A stretch of 64,000 bases of DNA from Bacillota bacterium (GTDB lineage Bacteria; Bacillota; Clostridia; Tissierellales; Tissierellaceae), in assembly GCA_023388495.1 (NCBI GenBank), contig JAEWGC010000013.1:71828-135827 (forward strand), given 5' to 3'. Below are positions 61,314 through 64,000 of the stretch, in pieces; the stretch's first letter is position 1, and each line of letters starts with the position of its first letter. The notes beneath the pieces were generated by a model, which saw only the letters and a program-made list of their open reading frames with translations, ran no database searches and was not told the origin of the DNA. Position numbers and translations under genes: made by a program.

Positions 61314-61346
61314 TTGAATAGGGTAGATATTATCTACCCTATTCAA
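61314..61346. repeat. 16-bp perfect dyad between flgE and flbD
   Basis: TTGAATAGGGTAGATA (61314-61329) is the exact reverse complement of 61331-61346 (TATCTACCCTATTCAA) around a single T. In RNA it forms a long hairpin with a short loop. A run of A, not U, follows on the plus strand, so it does not look like a standard terminator. It may stabilise the flgE transcript 3' end or be a processing site. Confidence 0.7.
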
Positions 61347-61363
61347 AAAAAGGCGGGATAGTC

Positions 61364-61576
61364 ATGATAAAGGTAAAGAGATTAAATGATAAGGAGTTTG
61401 TAGTAAACAGTGAACTTATACTTTACATAGAAGCAACTCCAGATACTATTATTACCCTTACAAATGGACAAAAAATTGTAGTTTCTGAATCTGTTGATGA
61501 AGTAATAGATAAAGTAATTAAATATAAGGCGAAAATACATGCCTTTGAAAGAAGATATGATGGAAACGAGGTGTAA
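61364..61576 (+). CDS. flbD: Flagellar protein FlbD/SwrD
   Basis: It is a 70-residue FlbD-family protein: MIKVKRLNDKEFVVNSELI, then ATPDTIITLTNGQKIVV and VIDKVIKYKAKI. In B. subtilis the equivalent SwrD raises flagellar torque and is needed for swarming, probably through the stator. Here it lies directly before the stator genes motA and motB, which fits that role. The start is ATG after GGCGGG. Confidence 0.93.
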   Translation: MIKVKRLNDKEFVVNSELILYIEATPDTIITLTNGQKIVVSESVDEVIDKVIKYKAKIHAFERRYDGNEV

Positions 61577-61579
61577 GGA

Positions 61580-62365
61580 TTGGATATAGCAACAATTTTA
61601 GGTTTGCTTCTAGGCATTGGCTTTACAATTTGGGGAATAACTAACTCAGGAAGTTTGTGGGATTTTTATGACTTCTCTTCAGTGGTTATTGTATTAGGAG
61701 GTACAGTGGCTGCTACTTTTCTTGCATACCCATTAAAGGATATATTTAAAATAGGTAAGGTTTTTCAAAAGGCTTTTTTTCATAAAGCTACTTCAGCTAA
61801 TGATATAATTGAGAATATAATCAATCTTGCCAATATTGCAAGAAAGGAAGGATTACTTTCCTTAGAAGAATATGGTTCTAAGTTAGATGATGAGTTCTTG
61901 AAAAAAGGAATAATGTTAATTGTAGATGGAACGGATCCAGACCTTGTTAGAAATATCCTTGAAACTGAGCTAATGTTTTTGGAAGAAAGACATGGACAAG
62001 GACAAGGAACATTAGAGGCTATGGGTGCATTTGCACCTGCCTTTGGTATGTTAGGGACTTTAATAGGACTAATAAATATGCTTCAAAAGATGGATGATCC
62101 AAAGGCAATAGGTCCAAATATGTCTGTAGCACTTATAACTACTTTTTACGGTTCTTTTTTAGCAAACGTTATTTTCCTACCATTGGCTAAAAAGCTAAAT
62201 GTAAGAAGTAAATCAGAGGTATTAATTAAGGAATTAATGATAGAGGGATTATTATCTATTCAAGCAGGAGAAAATCCTCGAATAATTGAAGAAAAGTTAA
62301 AGACCTTTATTCCACCTGAAATGAGAGTTACTGTGAAAAAGGAACTTGGGAAGGAGGAGGCATAG
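61580..62365 (+). CDS. motA: Flagellar motor stator protein MotA
   Basis: MotA is the proton or sodium channel stator subunit. It has 261 residues, four membrane helices (about 3-20, 30-50, 150-170, 180-200), and the conserved MGAFAPAFGMLGTLIGLINML. The cytoplasmic loop between helices 2 and 3 contacts FliG. TTG 61580 has GAGGTG six bases before it. It overlaps motB by one base. MotA and MotB lie inside the flagellar operon here, unlike in B. subtilis. Confidence 0.95.
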   Translation: MDIATILGLLLGIGFTIWGITNSGSLWDFYDFSSVVIVLGGTVAATFLAYPLKDIFKIGKVFQKAFFHKATSANDIIENIINLANIARKEGLLSLEEYGSKLDDEFLKKGIMLIVDGTDPDLVRNILETELMFLEERHGQGQGTLEAMGAFAPAFGMLGTLIGLINMLQKMDDPKAIGPNMSVALITTFYGSFLANVIFLPLAKKLNVRSKSEVLIKELMIEGLLSIQAGENPRIIEEKLKTFIPPEMRVTVKKELGKEEA

Positions 62366-63087
62366 TGGCTAGGCGAAGGAGACAAGAGGCTTCAGGCGGA
62401 GGCGCACCTGAATGGTTAACCACCTATAGCGATTTAGTTACTTTGTTACTTTGTTTTTTTATTCTTCTATTTTCCTTTTCTTCAGTAGATGCTGAAAAAT
62501 TTAGAAGTATAATGGCAAGTTTTCAAGGGGGTTCAGGTGTTCTTGATGGAGGGACTTCTTTAGATATCCCTATAAATACAATAGAAGATTATGCGGATGT
62601 TGAATCTGAACTACAAAGTCTTATTGAACATTTAGATGAATATACCGAAACTTTGGATTTAGGTGAAAGAATAACTATAAAACCTGAGGAAAGAGGGGTA
62701 GTTATTAGATTTATGGACAATGTTTTATTTGATTCAGGCAGTGCTGAAATCAAACATGAGTCTCTAGAAATTTTAAAATCAGTAGCAGAGCTTCTTAATA
62801 GAGAGGAATTTTCAAATAGACATATTAAAGTAGAGGGGCATACGGACTCGGATCCAATCTTAAAATCGCCAAAGTTTCCTACTAATTGGGAATTATCATC
62901 TGCTAGGGCAACAAATGTATTAAGATATTTAGTTGAATCTGAAAATATAGAAGGCAATAGAATATCTTCTTCGGGGTATAGTTATTATAGACCAATAGCA
63001 TCAAACGATACTCCTGAAAATAAGGCTAAAAATAGAAGAGTAGATATTGTTATATTAAGAGATTCTTATGAAGAATTAGAACCATAG
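62365..63087 (+). CDS. motB: Flagellar motor stator protein MotB
   Basis: MotB anchors the stator to peptidoglycan. It has 240 residues. One membrane helix (about 20-42) contains the ion-binding aspartate in TTYSDLVTLLL. The C-terminal OmpA-like domain (about 105-235) has LFDSGSAEIKHESLEIL and KVEGHTDSDPI with RRVDIVIL. The GTG start overlaps the motA TAG, and GGAAGGAGGAGG lies upstream. Confidence 0.95.
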   Translation: MARRRRQEASGGGAPEWLTTYSDLVTLLLCFFILLFSFSSVDAEKFRSIMASFQGGSGVLDGGTSLDIPINTIEDYADVESELQSLIEHLDEYTETLDLGERITIKPEERGVVIRFMDNVLFDSGSAEIKHESLEILKSVAELLNREEFSNRHIKVEGHTDSDPILKSPKFPTNWELSSARATNVLRYLVESENIEGNRISSSGYSYYRPIASNDTPENKAKNRRVDIVILRDSYEELEP

Positions 63088-63109
63088 TAAAATAGAACGA
63101 GGTGATAAG

Positions 63110-63526
63110 ATGTCCAAAAACACTATTATAATAATAGTTTTGATCTTGTTGCTAGCATTAGTTGCTGGTATAGCTGTAGGTATATTTTTCTTTTCAAATA
63201 ATTCCGGAGAAAAAAAGGTAAAGGAACTTCAGTCCTATTCTATAACATTAGATGATCTTTATTGCAATATTAAAGATAGTAAAAGAATATTAAAGATAAA
63301 AATCACTTTAGAAACTACAAATGAAAAAACACTGGAGAAACTAACTGCAAAGCAGTTTCTTATTAGGGATGATGTAAATAAGATAATAACAAATTTAACA
63401 GAGGAAGAGCTTAGAGGAAAAGAAGGACAGATTAATTTGCAAAATCAAATAAAAGCTAATATGGTAGACTTATTTAATGATGAAAGTATAACTAGTATAT
63501 ATTTTAATGATTTTATAATTCAGTAG
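63110..63526 (+). CDS. fliL: Flagellar basal body-associated protein FliL
   Basis: FliL rings the stator and modulates torque. It has 138 residues with one N-terminal membrane helix (about 5-28, IIIVLILLLALVAGIAVGIF) and an extracytoplasmic domain with LKIKITLETTNEKTLEKL. The usual family SPFH-like fold is expected but not visible from sequence. GAGGTG precedes the ATG. Confidence 0.9.
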   Translation: MSKNTIIIIVLILLLALVAGIAVGIFFFSNNSGEKKVKELQSYSITLDDLYCNIKDSKRILKIKITLETTNEKTLEKLTAKQFLIRDDVNKIITNLTEEELRGKEGQINLQNQIKANMVDLFNDESITSIYFNDFIIQ

Positions 63527-63539
63527 AGGAGGGATTTTA

Positions 63540-64000
63540 TTGTCTGAAGTATTGTCACAATCTGAAATAGATGCCCTTCTCAATGCACTTAGCTCTGGTG
63601 AGGTAGATGTTGAGGAAATTCAAGAAGTTGATAATTCTAAAAAAACCAAGAAGTATGATTTTAGAAATCCTCAAAAGATCGCAAAAGATCAATTAAGAAC
63701 ATTAGAAGTTATACATGAAAATTTCGCAAGACATATGCAAACCTTTTTAACAGGCTATCTTAGAGCACCAGTAAAAACAAATATATTAACTGTAGATCAA
63801 TTTGCTTATAGTGAATTTAATAATTCATTATCTAATCCAGCTTTTTTAAGTATTATAGATTTTCAACCACTAAGTGGGCAGATATTAATAGATATTTCTC
63901 CAAATGTTATTTATACAATAATAGATAGATTATTGGGTGGAGACGGTATTGATAAGCAAGAAATAAGGCCGTTTACAGAGATAGAGCTATCTCTCTTAAG
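63540..64000 (+). CDS. fliM: Flagellar motor switch protein FliM (partial)
   Basis: FliM binds phospho-CheY and forms the C ring. The visible 153 residues start SEVLSQSEIDALLNALSSG, the CheY-binding peptide. They continue with YDFRNPQKIAKDQLRTLEVIH and the CheC-like middle domain with IDRLLGGDG. The TTG start has GAGGAGGG upstream. The gene runs off the right edge; its C-terminal domain is not seen. Confidence 0.94.
   Translation, partial: MSEVLSQSEIDALLNALSSGEVDVEEIQEVDNSKKTKKYDFRNPQKIAKDQLRTLEVIHENFARHMQTFLTGYLRAPVKTNILTVDQFAYSEFNNSLSNPAFLSIIDFQPLSGQILIDISPNVIYTIIDRLLGGDGIDKQEIRPFTEIELSLL

Noticed and set aside
1..64000. Prophage, insertion sequence, CRISPR array, tRNA or rRNA genes
   Set aside because: No transposase, integrase, spaced direct repeats or cloverleaf sequence was recognised on either strand; gene density leaves little room for them.

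Overview
The window is strongly A+T-rich and tightly packed. Ribosome binding sites are strong (GGAGG type) and TTG/GTG starts are frequent. Gene content and order match low-GC, spore-forming, motile Firmicutes: the rqcH/yicC/remA/gmk/rpoZ/coaBC/priA block, the prpC-prkC-rsgA-rpe-thiN block, ylbJ, codY and the flgB-fliM flagellar operon. Compared with Bacillus subtilis the order is the same but compressed. The ylb cluster (rsmD, coaD, ylbJ, tmcAL, yceD, rpmF) lies between recG and plsX. fapR, fabD and fabG are absent between plsX and acpP. topA runs straight into codY without trmFO, xerC or hslUV. I infer an anaerobic clostridial lineage (class Clostridia or Tissierellia); the species cannot be named from the sequence alone.

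Layout. 1-1196 (minus): rqcH, cut by the left edge, in ribosome quality control. 1305-9290: yicC, remA, gmk, rpoZ, coaBC, priA, def, fmt and a membrane zinc peptidase (nucleotide/CoA metabolism, replication restart, N-terminal formyl handling). 9324-16023: rsmB, rlmN, the PP2C phosphatase / PASTA kinase pair, rsgA and rpe (rRNA modification, ribosome assembly, envelope signalling). 16018-17451: a TPP riboswitch controlling thiT (thiamine uptake) and thiN (thiamine to TPP). 17455-17711: a perfect inverted repeat followed by a 56-residue membrane protein in the slot that spoVM occupies in B. subtilis. 17721-22258: rpmB (minus), an Asp23-family protein, a FakA-like fatty acid kinase and recG. 22324-28425: rsmD, coaD, a coiled-coil protein, ylbJ and tmcAL (both minus), ackA, a YceD-type protein and rpmF. 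28540-42226: plsX, acpP, rnc, an Elp3-like radical SAM protein, smc, ftsY, ylxM, ffh, rpsP, khpA, rimM, trmD, rplS, rbgA and rnhB, covering lipid precursor synthesis, chromosome condensation, the signal recognition particle and ribosome/tRNA maturation. 42246-49066: a FliK-like / FlhB-tail-like pair, yraN, comM, dprA and topA. 49202-49981: codY. 50185 to the right edge: flgB, flgC, fliE, fliF, fliG, fliH, fliI, fliJ, a ylxF/motE-like gene, fliK, flgD, a TIGR02530-type gene, flgE, flbD, motA, motB, fliL and the start of fliM.

Most genes are ordinary, well-conserved housekeeping genes. The less ordinary material is mostly small: long perfect dyads between genes (17455-17485, 36649-36687, 61314-61346), several intercistronic hairpins without U tracts, a hairpin that hides the ylbJ ribosome binding site, a TPP riboswitch whose platform could act on both transcription and translation, a miniature FliK/FlhB pair outside the flagellar operon, and a flagellar YlxF/MotE-like protein roughly twice the expected size. 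I see no prophage, insertion sequence, CRISPR array, tRNA or rRNA gene. There is no stretch above 300 bases without a gene.
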